A stretch of DNA of 64,000 nucleotides from Xanthostigma xanthostigma (GCA_963575645.1 OY754467.1:23395001-23459000); one strand, 5' to 3'. Positions 12,628 to 24,342 are shown, counted from the first letter of the stretch. Notes: a model not told the origin generated them from the sequence alone. Numbers and translations are program-made.

Positions 12628-12879
12628 GGGGAAATAATTCGTGTAAAAGCGATTTTTGGCATAGTTGTAGGGGAGGGTGTCTGAAGCAACATACTCAAAG
12701 TACTGATGGATGGGGGTGGAGCTAAGGGGTGGGGGGTGGCGTTAAGGTCCCCTTTTAAAGTTTTTCTTATTTATCTCGTAAACGGTGGCTCAAAACAAAA
12801 AATTTTTTTTACTCAAGCAATCTACATAAAATTCTCTACAAAAAAGGTCCTGTACACTTTTTCGCTGGGATTAATATTT
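12628..12879 (+). repeat. left terminal inverted repeat of the Academ-like element
   Basis: It matches the complement of 15061-15313 over nearly its whole length, including GTCCTGTACACTTTTTCG near the inner edge and a purine-rich GGGGTGG stretch in the middle. The differences are scattered single bases and small indels. Confidence 0.8.
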
Positions 12880-13000
12880 AACGAGATATCAAAGAAGAAA
12901 AGTTAATTATGCTGAATTCTCGCGTTTTTACGTATTGGTTCAAACTGCTGGCGCACACGGCACGTTTCTGTAGCGTCGTCGGGTGCAAGGGACTGGCGCC

Positions 13001-13688
13001 AGAGGTGGTACAAACTGTTATTTTTTAATAACAGTTCCGTTCCGTTCCTGTTCCGCTTACGGAACAGTTCCAAAAACCTGTTACTTTTTAACAGTTCCAA
13101 CGTTGGAATCTTGACATTCTCGGAATAGCTAGTAACATGCAACTTATAAAAATTTCAAATTATGAAATGTGTATGATTTGTATTTTTTCGTGAATTAATT
13201 CTATTATTCAAGTTTAATAATTTAAGGTACCTACCTAATTATTAAAAACATACTTTTACAGAATGTAAGTAACAGTTGTTCTGCAGAATGCTTATACTAT
13301 GACAAAATCAAATAATATTATTTCACCACAGTTCAATATTATTCGCGTATGTAATATAAAATTAATAAGCCGTCCAGTTTTGTCTGAAACTTTGCGACGC
13401 ATGTTAATGTGATGGTGTGATACTAAAATCGACTTTACGTACAATGTACGCTAGGCGTAGGTGAAGAGCATAACTGTTGCAGTTTGCAAAGTAGGTACAA
13501 TAATAATTGACAACGGGAACGGAGAATGTTTATTTTATGCAGAAGAACGCCCGTTATGTTATTCGGAACAGTCGAAGCATTGGAACAGGCCGGAACAGGT
13601 ATTTTATTATACTGACAACTGTTCCAATCTGTTCCTCGTTCGAAACCGTTCCAAAATAACTGTTCCTAGTATTTTGTATCATCTCTCA
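13001..13688. mobile_element. hAT-type MITE nested in the Academ-like element
   Basis: The ends read AGAGGTGGTACAAA and, from the other side, TGAGAGATGATACAAA, a standard hAT terminal pattern. Flanking octamers CTGGCGCC (12993-13000) and CTGGCGGC (13689-13696) differ by one base, which fits the 8-bp hAT target duplication. Subterminal GGAACAG/CTGTTCC motifs are repeated many times on both sides, as hAT elements often show. It has no transposase. It must be younger than the element it interrupts. Confidence 0.72.
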
Positions 13689-13756
13689 CTGGCGGCAAGG
13701 TCACCGCCAACCAATCACGACGCAACACGTGGAGTATGAAATGGAACCCGTCCTCC

Positions 13757-14592
13757 AACGTTTCTACGATTTGCCATCAAAACATTACCTACGTCCAGAA
13801 ACATTACGGTCCAAACTGTATGGTGGTTTTTGATGGTTACAGTGATGTCAACAGCACTAACGAGCAGACCAGAAACGACGAGGTCTGACTAAAACGTCGG
13901 TTGATATTAACTGTAACGAAAATACGATCATCACTGTTAAACAGGAGCATTTCCTCGACAACGAAAAAAATAAAACGAGGCTGATTCAGTTCCTCACCGA
14001 GAAAATGACAGCAGCAGGGATTGAAACAACTGTTGCAACAGGAGATGCTGATGGTACTATTGTCAGATGCGGGTTGGATAAGGCTGCCATCCATCCAACT
14101 GTTGTAATAGTTGGGGAAAATGTCGACTTGATAGTCCTCCTCATGGGATTGGCTCCACCAAATATTAACGTGTTCTTTATGAAACCAGGGCGTGGAAAGG
14201 TGGAAACCAAATTGTTTTCAGTGCGACAACTTCAACAGTTTCCACTTGCCAAGACAATTCTCCTTCTCCACAGCTTCTCCGGATGCGACACCACCACTGC
14301 AATCCATGGAAAGAGCAAAGTGGGAATTGCTAAGCTGTTCACGGATAAACCAGACCTGACCCAAAAAATCTCAGACATTTTTAATGAGCCTTCAACATCA
14401 CCTGAGAGTATTGAACAGGCCGGCGAGAAACTGTTTCTGGCCATTTACAAAGCGTCTAACCAGGAACAAAATCTAAATAAATTACGATACTCAGCTTTTT
14501 TGAGAGCATCAATGAATCCGAAATCAGATCAGGCCACTCTTCGTCCTACCAGAGAAGCTTCGCAGCAGCACTCGTTGAGAGTGTACCTACAG
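13757..14592 (+). pseudogene. XPG/PIN-like nuclease part of Academ-like gene (exon 1)
   Basis: Translation gives, in order, YVQKHYGP and VVFDGY (13790-13840), a frame change, then DQKRRG, FLDNEKNK and TRLIQFL leading into a long frame from the ATG at 14005. From that Met, GDADG is at residues 13-17, GENVDLIVLL at 37-46 and HSFSGCDTTTAIHGKSK at 89-105. The acidic residues in FDGY, GDAD, VDLIVLL and GCDTT are spaced as in XPG/FEN-like nucleases found in Academ transposases. I infer DNA cutting during transposition, by family. The region before 13757 has been lost or displaced by the hAT insertion. The exon ends at CTACAG|GTATCA. It is not expected to make a working protein. Confidence 0.6.
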
Positions 14593-14679
14593 GTATCATT
14601 AACCACAGAAGTTGTCAAATATATATTAAATATATATTTGAGCTAAATACTTACGTTGATCTTATTACATCTTTTACAG
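14593..14679 (+). other. 87-bp intron in the transposon gene
   Basis: The donor is CAG|GTATCA at 14593 and the acceptor CTTTTACAG ends at 14679. Splicing joins VYLQ to IQQWLSKPLPPTQWGW in one frame, which restores the Q-W and WGW run that usually precedes the cysteine-rich region in this family. If it is not spliced, the frame stops at 14644. The length is typical of a small insect intron. Confidence 0.5.
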
Positions 14680-14965
14680 ATACAACAATGGCTCAGCAAG
14701 CCCCTACCACCTACTCAATGGGGCTGGGCCAGAAGAGACGATGGCATTAAAGTCGGTGACAACAAACGATCCTGTGGCACCTGACTCCATACTCAACAGC
14801 ATATTTTGCCGATGTAGAACTGGATGTGGGGTGCGATTCGGCTGCCGGAAAGCAGGAATTGCCCGCTCCAGTGTTTGCGGGGTATGCTCCAGCTCATGCA
14901 CTAACGGAGCCCCAATCGAAAACACCGTCGACGATGATGTTGATGATGATATTATGTTAGATTTA
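14680..14965 (+). pseudogene. Cys8 zinc-finger part of Academ-like gene (exon 2)
   Basis: It begins IQQWLSKPLP and TQWGW, then a one-base frame change leads into PVAPDSIL and a cysteine cluster, FCRCRTGC, GCRKAGIA, VCGVC and SCTN. Seven cysteines remain where the family has eight. The residue after GIA is Arg (CGC) where Cys (TGC) would be expected, a single C/T change. The tail is acidic (DDDVDDD). By family knowledge this is a zinc-binding domain following the XPG nuclease in Academ proteins. The frame shift and the lost Cys mark it as dead. Confidence 0.55.
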
Positions 14966-15060
14966 GAAGATAATTGGAATTTTTTTAATACATGCCATAC
15001 CTACTCAAAGAACTGTATCTTTATTTTATTATTGACCACCTTCTTTCCTTCACGGGTCAT

Positions 15061-15313
15061 TCAATATTGATCCCACCGAAAAAGTGTACAGGACCTTTTT
15101 TGTAGAGAATTTTATGTAGATTGCTTGAGTAAAAAAATTTTTTTGTTATGAGCCACCGTTTACGAGATATATAAGAAAAACTTTAAAAGGGGACCTTAAC
15201 ACCACCCCCCACCCTTTAGCTCCACCCCCATCCATCAGTACTTTGAGTATGTTGCTTCAGACACCATCCCCTACAACTATGCCAAAAATCGCTTTTACAC
15301 GAATTATTTCCCC
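15061..15313 (-). repeat. right terminal inverted repeat of the Academ-like element
   Basis: It is the complement of 12628-12879. The end CCCC at 15310-15313 is followed by TA, mirroring TA before GGGG on the left. Confidence 0.8.
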
Positions 15314-15319
15314 TATTTT

Positions 15320-18040
15320 TGCTTCTTTGAGTGAGCTATTGATTTTGTTTCCTAAACAAAAGTCATGCATAATATTAAGGCAAAACGTGTCATATATAAA
15401 TTTCCTTTCTTGAAAAAATAAGTGAGGGAGTGGCGTGGTTATTTATTATTGTTCTTTTGTGTTCTGCTCAACTAATTGGTAATAATTAATTAAATTAACG
15501 GTACATCGCATTAAAAGATGTCAGAGAACTTTTCAACTCAATTTTTTTATTTTACTCTGCTATGCGTAGGCGATCAATCTGAGATATCCTGCATGATAAG
15601 AATTTTTGGTGTTGTAATAATTAATTTCATCGTTAGCTTCTAATATTATTTAAATAATGATAAAATATTTTAAAGTACTATTCCACTTTTTATATATTTT
15701 GCTAATGTAAATTCATATTTGTAACCACGCACTAATCTACATTGCCGCTAAGCATCAATAAAAATGTTGAACGACAATTTAACAACTTTAAATCTTGAAA
15801 TATATCCACAAGATCGTATCAAGTAGTAGCGTTTTGTTTAATTTTAATTAATATAAGAGACGGACTTTTGTAAATTAAAAAATAAATTAAAAGGCAACTG
15901 TAATTAATGTGCAGTTTTTACCTTGCAATAGAACAAATGCAATCTTATTCATTTATCTTTTCAAATTCAATTTTTTAATTAAATTTCCTGTGCTCATATT
16001 GGAATAAGTACTTTGTCTGTGTACACTATAGGCCAAACTTAATTATCAATACTTTTTTTTATCGAAACAACGGAATGGTTTGAAATATTTTTTATACGGA
16101 CTGCAACAATTTGCCACTTTTCAAAATACAGCTGCAGCTGGCATATAATGTAAGTACGGTATTCTTCAAGACTTGAAGTTATGTCAATATGTAAGAAAGC
16201 CTGAAAATGCTCATGCGTGTGTCGTATATATTTTTAATCAACAATAGAAATTCAGAAAAAGCTTGTGTTGTCTTTTCAACCTCTTTTTGGAGATTATTAA
16301 CTTTTAAAAGAATTTAAAATGGGCAGATGCTGGAGCTAAATTGATTTGAATGGTCAATTACGTATACATTCGATTTTTTTAAAACCAGAATTTTATATTC
16401 CGGCTATAGTAGAAACCAACATTTATTGAGTTGTCGACGTTCACCGTCCGAAATAATCATTGTTAATAAAGTTTTGAAGTAAACGATTTAAGGAATGCAG
16501 AAAAAGTATAACTAAGTAGTTAACAAAAATGATTTCACCGTTATTTCAGGAATCCGGGTCTATATAGTCGGTTATACTTTTCTGCAGTTTTAAATAAAGA
16601 AATAGACTTTTTCATAGTTAAACATTTTTTGTCTGCGTATGCCTCAACTTCCGCTATATTTTTCGGGCACTTTTCATTTTGGCAAGTGAAATGTGATTGC
16701 TTTTGAAGAAAATAATTATTAATTAAATAAGAAATATTAGTTAATACAATACTGTAGAAAATATTCCACTACTTTTGAAGTTAAATTCTTTGTTAATCAA
16801 CGAACTTATGATAGCTTTTCATGCAGTTTTCGTTTACTTTCACTAGTTTTTCGATTGTGACACATCAACCAGCATCTCAGTTGAGGAAGACTGTGTTCTA
16901 CTGTTTTATGCACTAATTTTTCATCGTAGTAAAAAACGTTATTGGCTCAGTCATTGCGTCAAAAAGTGCCCAAAACTGTTCTATTGCGTGATATAATAAC
17001 CATGGCAACGACGCTTGTGCGTGAAAACGATCAGAAGTACTAAAGTCCAATACTACTATTAAAATTTAGATTTCTACTGAAAACAATAATAGGCTTAATC
17101 AATAAACATCTATTTATAGTTAAATTTGAATTAATTATTAGGGATTAGTTTTTATATTTTTTTCGTAAAGGTAGTGTACAAAGAACTCGTATTTAATACT
17201 GATACTAACGAAAAACAAAACAAATAAGCTCAGTTAAAAATAACTTTAGAAAATTAACTGTCAGATGTAACTGTTTAGCAAAAGAACAAAACGGTGATGC
17301 TTGTTAAATGCGTGCCCGTTTGACACCCACAACAACAGAACTGTTCTTTTGTAAAATCAGAGGTTACCACGACGTGTGAAACCAATGCCAAGGCTCGTAT
17401 TTCCATGACCTTTAGCAAATTTTTTTAAATACCCGCCCGGTATGATTTCTTTGTTTTTATATTAATAAAATGACCTCGGATCAGTTCATTTAAATGTTGT
17501 GTAAATATTATGTAAATTTAAATTATTCATTTATTTATACATTTATTTTCGGTTTTTTATGATACAATCAATCTTCAAATTTCATTAAATTGACCTATTT
17601 TTGAAATGTTATTTTAATATACGTAAATATTATATCATACTTATTAACTTAGAACATTTTTCGTAAAAAAATATTTTAAATAACTTTGATCTAGACTGAA
17701 TAAAAATAATTTTGTCAGCAAAATTGAATTCAATACAATATATACATCAATGAAAAATTGGAATAATTCGACTGCCGTATTAAATAAATAAAAAAATATG
17801 TTTTCGTCGTAGTCAAGAAATTAGCGGATCACTACTGACACACAAATCATTTTATTTTTAGCACATTTCAAGGTGAACTTAGTTTTTTTCCTGCAACTAT
17901 AAATGAATTGAGTATAATTAAATTTCTTTGCCATCGGACAAATAAATTTATTGTAAGATTAATTTGTTTCATGAGACATATGTTAACTTAGGACAGTTTG
18001 ACCAAGATTCTAGATAAAAAAATCAAAAAACTTCTATGAA
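15320..18040. other. AT-rich DNA, no gene seen
   Basis: The one structure is a weak palindrome at about 16496-16585 with TGCAGAAAAAGTATAAC at one side and GTTATACTTTTCTGCA at the other, probably a small MITE remnant. Confidence 0.45.
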
Positions 18041-18044
18041 AAAA

Positions 18045-18475
18045 TTGGTTGTCTGTAAAGTCGATTTACGGACGATAGTTTTACGTGATAACGTATTCCG
18101 CTCGAATATCATATTTAATAATACATAACCTAAATTTTAGTAGCTGTCAAACTATATTTTTACCGACTAATAATTTGATCAACCAAAGCAAAATACATAT
18201 TTTTAAGCAATTATAAAAGACATTTAAAAGAATGTATATACATTATATATTTGTTAACAAACCGTATAATTTATCTGGCCATCTGTCAGATGTAGCTTTC
18301 GCTGGAATAGCCGAAAAAAATGTTGAACGCACACTACTCTCTGACGTCACGCGAGAAGACAGAGACTATCGCTTATATATCGCTCTCGCTTGCGGAACGT
18401 TACTCTTTTTCTTGCGTGCAGCCGGTGTTTCATCAATTTATAAGACGTTATCACGTCAAAAGATTGTCTTACATA
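18045..18475. repeat. dispersed repeat with inverted ends
   Basis: TTTTACGTGATAACGT on the left is repeated in inverted form as ACGTTATCACGTCAAAAG at 18444-18461. The central GC-richer part gives a 90-codon frame (18232-18504) that I reject as a gene because it starts and stops inside the repeat and has no domain. Superfamily unknown. Confidence 0.4.
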
Positions 18476-18509
18476 AAAAGCTTGAAATAATGTATGTGTT
18501 TTAAAAATT

Positions 18510-21040
18510 GATTCAGCGAAATTACGGACTGATCATTTAAAGTGAAAATAAGATTTCTCTTGTAGTTCTTATCTTACAAATTGATTTTTTAACACAAATG
18601 TGAAATGAAACTTAATCATTTGTGACAGAAAAGGAGATTTTCCTGCGGTCAATCTTCAACGTGAATCGTTCGTGATTAGAACATTATCTGACTGAGTAAA
18701 CTTCCTGCTGGCCGATCAAAGACCACAGGAAAGTGCATAATGGACAGCAGGATTAGATTACTGGCGGCGCCAATCAAATACGACGTCGTGTATAAAACAT
18801 AGACAGTTGTTCTTTTAGCTGCGCGATAATAAATTGTTTAGAAAGAGAAATGAAATGTTTAGAGAATTTAAAAATTTTTATTTTATGTTATTTTTTTGAA
18901 GATAAATTAGAAATAAAATATTAGAGAAAAATAACTTTTTTTAGAAAGTAAGTTTTTTATTAAAATATAGGTAGGTACTAAAAAACAAAGAAAAATAAAC
19001 TTTAATGATTTAGGTTCATAATTATAAAAACGTGGCTTGTAAAGTCTATGATAACTCATTAGCTACGACCCACGCTTTTATATTTATGAACTTATAATTC
19101 AATAAAAGCTTATCTTCAAAAAGTTTTTTTACTAATATTTTTTTTAAATTAAAATCAAAAACAATTAAGTAACTTGACAATATAACCGATTTACTTTATC
19201 TTTGAAGGTGGATGAGTTTACAAAAAATAATAATTCTCTCATTTATGAAAAATGTTGTGACCACTGTCAAGAAAAGTCCATATCATTACCCAAAAAATAT
19301 GCTAAGCTCTTGCAGTAGTGGAAATATATGATTCTTGGAATTGTACTCCCACAACTATAAATTCACAGAGAAAGTCGACTTGAATTGCTTTTAGAAAATT
19401 GTCTGCACTTATCTACCCCCTGTAATTGGAACAACCGTAGTATAATGATGGCTAATAGTGTAGAATTTCTGTTTGGAGTAACAAATATGCCTAAGGGATA
19501 TGCTTTTGCCGGACCTGTATCGATTTATTATTCTGTATTGATTTGTGTTACACCATTAACCAGACATTTTGTTACACTAATACAATCAGATAAGACTGTC
19601 ACAGTTACAGAAATCTATTCATTGTTGTTGAGTAAGTCGCACGCATTTAACATTTACAAGTTTGTTGATGGATAAATGTAGTGGACTGAGCGCTCCGCAT
19701 GACTATTTAGTTCAGATATTATGCAAAGTTACTGTAATAAAAACTTAATAGATATTTAAAATACGTCTTCTTCTATCACTTTATTTTTGTGTATTTCTAA
19801 GAAACTTGCAATTGGATATAAAATAACAATGAATGCTCTCATGGTTCATGAACTTGATATCTTTTTTATACATTGGCAAAACGCTATCGCGGAAGCCGAT
19901 TAAAATCAGAATAGTTTTTGAATCATTTTCACCAAACCCAGTTGAATTTAATCGCAATTTAAATGTATTTTACGCTGTCTTGCTGATTTCTGTGCACATC
20001 TATATAATACATTTAATTGGGAACGTTGATGACACGTTTACAATGTTTCTGAATTTAAAATAAATTGTCCAAAACTATAAAAACTGTTGAATTGAATCGT
20101 CTTTATTTAAATTTCAGATAGCTGTTAATTTAATTTTGATCTTTAATATCATTATTTGTGACTTTTGTGTAGACAATTGGTTTAGTAAGCTTTTGATTTC
20201 TTACTCGAAAATAGGTGAGGTTTATTGGAAAGTTTAGAGACGGAACTGACGGGCGTGTTCTTCAATTTACATACTACTCGTATGTAATATATTTTGTAGT
20301 GTTAGTTATGTACAGTGAGATATTTAGCTTCTGGACAGGTTCATTTTTTTGAAGACTTTAATCCAAATGATAGGGGACACCTCCTATCACTTTGATATAA
20401 ATCTCCAAAAAGAAAGCAACTAACTTTGCGCGATCACACCTAATGTTGTCGGCTTAGTACAGTACTTCGTTTGTTATTGTGGTTCTTAACGATGCCAAAT
20501 TTCAAACAAAATTGAGTTGATTCAGTGCACGACTTATTTTACAAAATAGATTCATAATGAAAACTTTATACAGTTTCATAAAAAAATAAAACTACACATT
20601 TTTGCAACAAATGTGCAATACGACTGCAAAAGTAGGTACACAGATGTGAAAGGCAGTGAATAATTTGTAGATATTAAATCGTTACAAATCCTTGGACAGA
20701 TTTGATACTTTACAAGTCAGCACTGCACTCTCTGCTTAAACTGTTTAGCATCTTGTATGTTGAATGTGGCATATTCAAGGATTGCGTAAGTAAAAGCGAT
20801 TGTCTGTGCCCTGTATTGTGCCGTTGGTTGCAACTAGAACGGGGAATTGTGTAGGTTTTGTCTAAGTTCTTAATTCGTTTAGTGAAATGCGTTTTGAATA
20901 ATCGTCGGCGTGACATTTTTTTGTATTACAGTCTCACTCAAAACTTAATACATAAAAAGTACCATCCCTACTTGTGGAGTTGATATTGCACTAAAATAAA
21001 TTAAAATTATAATTAATTTAAATAAACTCTTAAATAACGA
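18510..21040. other. AT-rich DNA, no gene seen
   Basis: Frames at 19385-19675 and 19833-20063 are hydrophobic or mixed, with no domain, start context or splice context that I can support. Confidence 0.45.
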
Positions 21041-21056
21041 AACGTGGACGTATATG

Positions 21057-21179
21057 TTTCGTTAACAATGTTTCTTCTTCAGAGTTCTGCAAATATATAC
21101 CAAAAACAAATATAACAAATCAAAATAAAAAATACAAAAAATAAAAAATACCCTGAAGAAGTTATTATTGTTAACGAAA
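21057..21179. repeat. inverted pair of hammerhead-like motifs
   Basis: On the minus strand, CTGAAGA (21076-21082) is followed by an AT stem-like spacer and GAAA (21057-21060). On the plus strand, CTGAAGA (21153-21159) is followed by a GTTA...TAAC stem and GAAA (21176-21179). CTGANGA-stem-GAAA is the core order of a hammerhead ribozyme. The remaining stems and the cleavage site were not confirmed, so this is a motif match only. Confidence 0.3.
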
Positions 21180-21277
21180 TGTAGCTAATAAAAATAAAAA
21201 TATGCACATTTGTCCAGTTTCCCATTATTTAAGAATTTATTTAAATAAATATTATGGACAATAAGAATGGAAAATAA

Positions 21278-21322
21278 TAAATGAAATTATTGAAGAGTAA
21301 TCAGACGTTAATCAAAGATTTC
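21278..21322 (-). repeat. 50-bp retro-unit, copy 3, with 12-bp target duplication
   Basis: The 45-base unit contains TCAGACGTTAATCAAAGATT, as in the other copies, here minus ten bases in its middle. AATGGAAAATAA stands immediately before it (21266-21277) and again immediately after it (21323-21334). An exact 12-bp flanking repeat is what target-primed reverse transcription leaves. Confidence 0.75.
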
Positions 21323-21379
21323 AATGGAAAATAAGAATTATAATTAACATGTATTCGACACCTAATTTTTTTTTTAATA

Positions 21380-22158
21380 TGTACAGATATTAGACTTTTT
21401 GGTACGGCCGTTTTGGTCCCTGTTATTAGGAAATAGGTTATGACAAATAAAATTATTTTCAGAACAAAAATTAAATAATATATTTCAAACAATTAACGTT
21501 TCGATCCGGATTTGGATCTTCTTCGGAACTGAGTTAAAAAAATAATATAAAAAATAAATTAGTAATTACTTTATTTAATAAGTATGCTGTGTATTTTTTC
21601 AATATGAAAATATTAATGAAAAAATAATAACTAATTACTAATTAATTTTTTATTTAAACGATTTTTGGTAGGGGGTAAACTAATTGATTCGCGTCAGATC
21701 GTCACGGTGTTTCGCATCACGGCTTAACCGATTTTGAAAAACTTTTTTTGTTCGATTCGTTCCCAGGTAACTTCTTAAATTTTAGTATAAAGTCCGCCAT
21801 ATTGGATTTAGAGTGACTTCACTTTATTTACCAAAAATCATTCAAATAAAAAATTAATTAATAATTAGTTATTATTTTTAACATTAATATTTTCATATTG
21901 AAAAAATACACAGCATAAGTACTCATTATATAAAGTAATTACTAATTTATTTTTTATATACTTATATTTTTTAACTCAATTCCGAAGAAGATCCAAATCC
22001 GGATCGAAACGTTGTTTGAATTATATTATTTAATTTTTGTCTATATATTGTCTGAAAAATTGGTTGATAATTTTATTTGTCATAATCTAATAATAGGGAC
22101 CAAAATGGCCGAGAGCAAAACGCCGGGACAAAAACGGCCGTACCAAAACGTCATGTAC
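21380..22158. repeat. 780-bp inverted repeat with hammerhead-like motifs
   Basis: The left arm (21380-21668) and right arm (21828-22158) are complementary, with GGTACGGCCGTTTTGGTCCC at the outer left edge and its imperfect complement at the right, where an extra copy of the GGCC-GTTTTG-TCCC block has been added. Each arm holds CCGAAGA-AGATCC-AAATCC-GGATC-GAAACG (21499-21526 minus, 21982-22009 plus), with a perfect 5-bp stem between the two conserved blocks. Similar motifs occur in Penelope-like retroelements, but that assignment is inference. Confidence 0.55.
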
Positions 22159-22159
22159 C

Positions 22160-23160
22160 GTAAAAAGAAAAGAAAATTCCGAAAATGGAATACACAAATA
22201 TTTTGATAAAAAGTAAAAAAAGAAACAATAAATACTTTGGATATTCTACTTGCTATTACCACTGTTTTAACCGACTCATTAGCATTAGCAAAACATTACA
22301 GTGTGCACATATTATATTTTTTTTTTGTATTTCAATTTTGATAGATTGTTTAATATACTTATTATGCAAAACCTACATTTTTTATTTGCAGTTATTATCA
22401 TTATTATTATAACCGTCTGCTTTTAAAACAATAATATTTTTGTGAATGTTATCTGGCACAAAACTTTGAGGGACGATGCTGTCGTTCAATATTGCATTTC
22501 CCAACATTTTTAAAACATAATATGTAAATAGAAATATAAAAATATAATATTGGCGAACACGAAATGACATTTTCAATTTTAAAATGCAAATTTTTCAGCT
22601 GACCCCGTTTTGCTTCGACACCTTATATTAAAATATTCAGTTGCATAGAATTTCGTGTCGGTGTTCATAGTCTATGTGACAAAACGTACTGTGAATATTT
22701 TATTAAAATGTAACTCACTTCAAGAATATTATGATGTCGTCCAATTGCACATAATAACACATAATAAATATGCACATTTAAGATGGGAAATGTATTTTTG
22801 GTTGTGATATAATAGATATACGTATTATAAATTAGAAGAGGCGCAAGGTCGTTAAATTATCGTAGTTTATAATATGACATTAGAACTTGGAAATTGGGGA
22901 TTTAGAGACGAGCCATGAAAACGACTCCTCATTTAAACTCCTAGTTTTTACGTTCGAAATTGCAAATTGGTAAAAATATGAACTGGCCCTTAAATCTAAT
23001 AATAAATATTAAAATCCAGTTTTCTTAGAATACCGGTTTTGAAAACTAATAAAAGTTTTTAGGTTTTCAATTTACTACTATAGAAAATTTGAATACTAGA
23101 CCTACGTTGATCTTAGAAACTAGTCACTTAAAACTGTACATTTTTGAAATTATATTTTAT
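22160..23160. other. AT-rich DNA, no gene seen
   Basis: Frames at 22185-22412 and 22382-22576 are hydrophobic AT-codon runs without any signature. Confidence 0.45.
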
Positions 23161-23192
23161 TAATTTTTGTTTTTCTTATGTTACAGGTAAGT
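23161..23192 (+). promoter_or_regulatory. recursive splice site (ratchet point) 1
   Basis: A T-rich tract (TTTTTGTTTTTCTT) runs into TTACAG at 23181-23186, followed with no exon by GTAAGT at 23187-23192. This fits the recursive splice consensus of pyrimidine tract, CAG, GTAAGT. Such sites let the spliceosome remove a giant intron in steps: after the first step the GTAAGT becomes a new 5' splice site. It implies a host transcript on the + strand spanning this part of the window. Confidence 0.6.
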
Positions 23193-23740
23193 GTCTCAAA
23201 ACTGCAATTTGAAGTTACTTTAAAAACCAAGGCCAGGTTTGAATTACTTTTATTTTATTCTAAACAACAATTTAAAAGACGCACTCTTGTTTTAAAAGAA
23301 CTAAAATAAATAAGCAAAAATATCATTGACAAGATACATTGTTTGGTTATTTATGTAAACGTTATAAACAATCAAAATTCATTAAACTCTTCCAATAAAA
23401 GGAAAAAAAAAATAGTTGGCAAAACCAAAAGTGCACATCCCGCAAGTTTTCCACTGTATGATAAAAAAATAACAATTAAAAAATATTTTTAATAAATTTA
23501 AAAAGATTTAAAAATTTAAAGAAATAAATAATTAAAAATTGAAAAAATATTTTTTTAAGTTTGCAAAAATAAAGACAATAAGAAATTTTTTTTAGCAATT
23601 ATGCACGGGTTTTGCTCTCAAAAATCCCGATTTTTTGAGTTTCTTGTCCTAGTTTATTGACTTTCTAGTTTATCGAAGAACGCATTTTATAGACACAATA
23701 TCCCAAAACACTATTTTTCAAGAATATCCCACCGCTACAC

Positions 23741-24073
23741 TAGCGGTATGTGCAATAGATTAAAAAAAACAATTAAAAAATTAAAATGAAAAAAATAAAA
23801 TGAAAAAAAAAAATAATAATAAAAAAAATATATGAGAAATATATTATATATAATATATAAATATTAAGTGGAATTAAGTGGAATAAAATGGAATATAAAA
23901 AAAAAAATTCTTATGTCAGCGGGAATCGAACCCGGCACCTTGGGATTACAGGACTTACGCTTTAACCGTTCGGCCACACCGATGCCGTACAACGCCTTTG
24001 TTATTATGGTATAGAAGTGTAGCAGTTATTTTACGTATCATACTACATTAATTGAGTATTGCACATACCGCTA
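23741..24073 (-). mobile_element. 333-bp MITE with tRNA-like head
   Basis: It is bounded by perfect 17-bp inverted ends, TAGCGGTATGTGCAATA and TATTGCACATACCGCTA. On the minus strand it contains a tRNA-like A and B box (23966-23976 and 23922-23932). The copy inside A' keeps only one of the two ends (24833-24849), so this is the intact one. No target duplication is clear because the flanks are themselves hairpin arms. Confidence 0.5.
23917..23985 (-). repeat. tRNA-like sequence (pol III promoter), copy 1
   Basis: On the minus strand, box A TGGCCGAACGG is followed 33 bases later by box B GGTTCGATTCC, the internal promoter of tRNA genes. The acceptor and anticodon stems do not pair, so this is a tRNA-derived repeat head rather than a working tRNA. 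Confidence 0.55.
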
Positions 24074-24299
24074 AACTAGCGGTATGTGCTTTATTATCGC
24101 TTTGTGCATCAGAGCTGACTTTCGTTCAGATAAGAAGTTATATATAAGTTAATTTCACACGAAATCCATTCAAAATGAAACTTTTTGAAAAGAGGAGATT
24201 CTGATCTATAAAACAGAACCATTTTTAAATCAATTCGAGTTCATAAATACTATTAAAATTGTAATTGAAAATCACAAACAGCAGTTGTCGGTTGGTCTG

Positions 24300-24342
24300 T
24301 ACGTATGTACGTACGTACGTACGTATGTACGTACGTACGTCA
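24300..24342. repeat. (ACGT)n microsatellite
   Basis: A self-complementary ACGT repeat with ATGT interruptions. The matching tract at 25331-25392 in the inverted arm is about 20 bases longer, showing expansion after the arms separated. Short frames across it give Y-V-R-T/C-T-Y repeats and are not genes. Confidence 0.85.

Larger units (their letters stand above)
12628..15313 (+). mobile_element. Academ-like DNA transposon, degraded, 2.7 kb
   Basis: Inverted ends of about 250 bp (12628-12879 and 15061-15313) begin GGGGAAATAATTCGTG and end CACGAATTATTTCCCC; both flanks give TA, a possible 2-bp duplication. Between them lies the remnant of one gene read on the + strand: an XPG/PIN-like nuclease part followed by a cysteine-rich part. 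That pairing is the hallmark of the Academ superfamily. Academ target duplications are usually reported as 3-4 bp, so the TA flanks are a small misfit. A hAT MITE splits the left half. The nuclease frame is shifted at least twice, so the copy is dead. Confidence 0.55.

Noticed and set aside
18232-18504. 90-codon frame on the + strand
   Set aside because: It lies inside a dispersed repeat with inverted ends, has no domain and no splice or start context.
19385-19675. 96-codon frame on the + strand
   Set aside because: No recognisable family and no supporting signals; length is within chance expectation for this much sequence.
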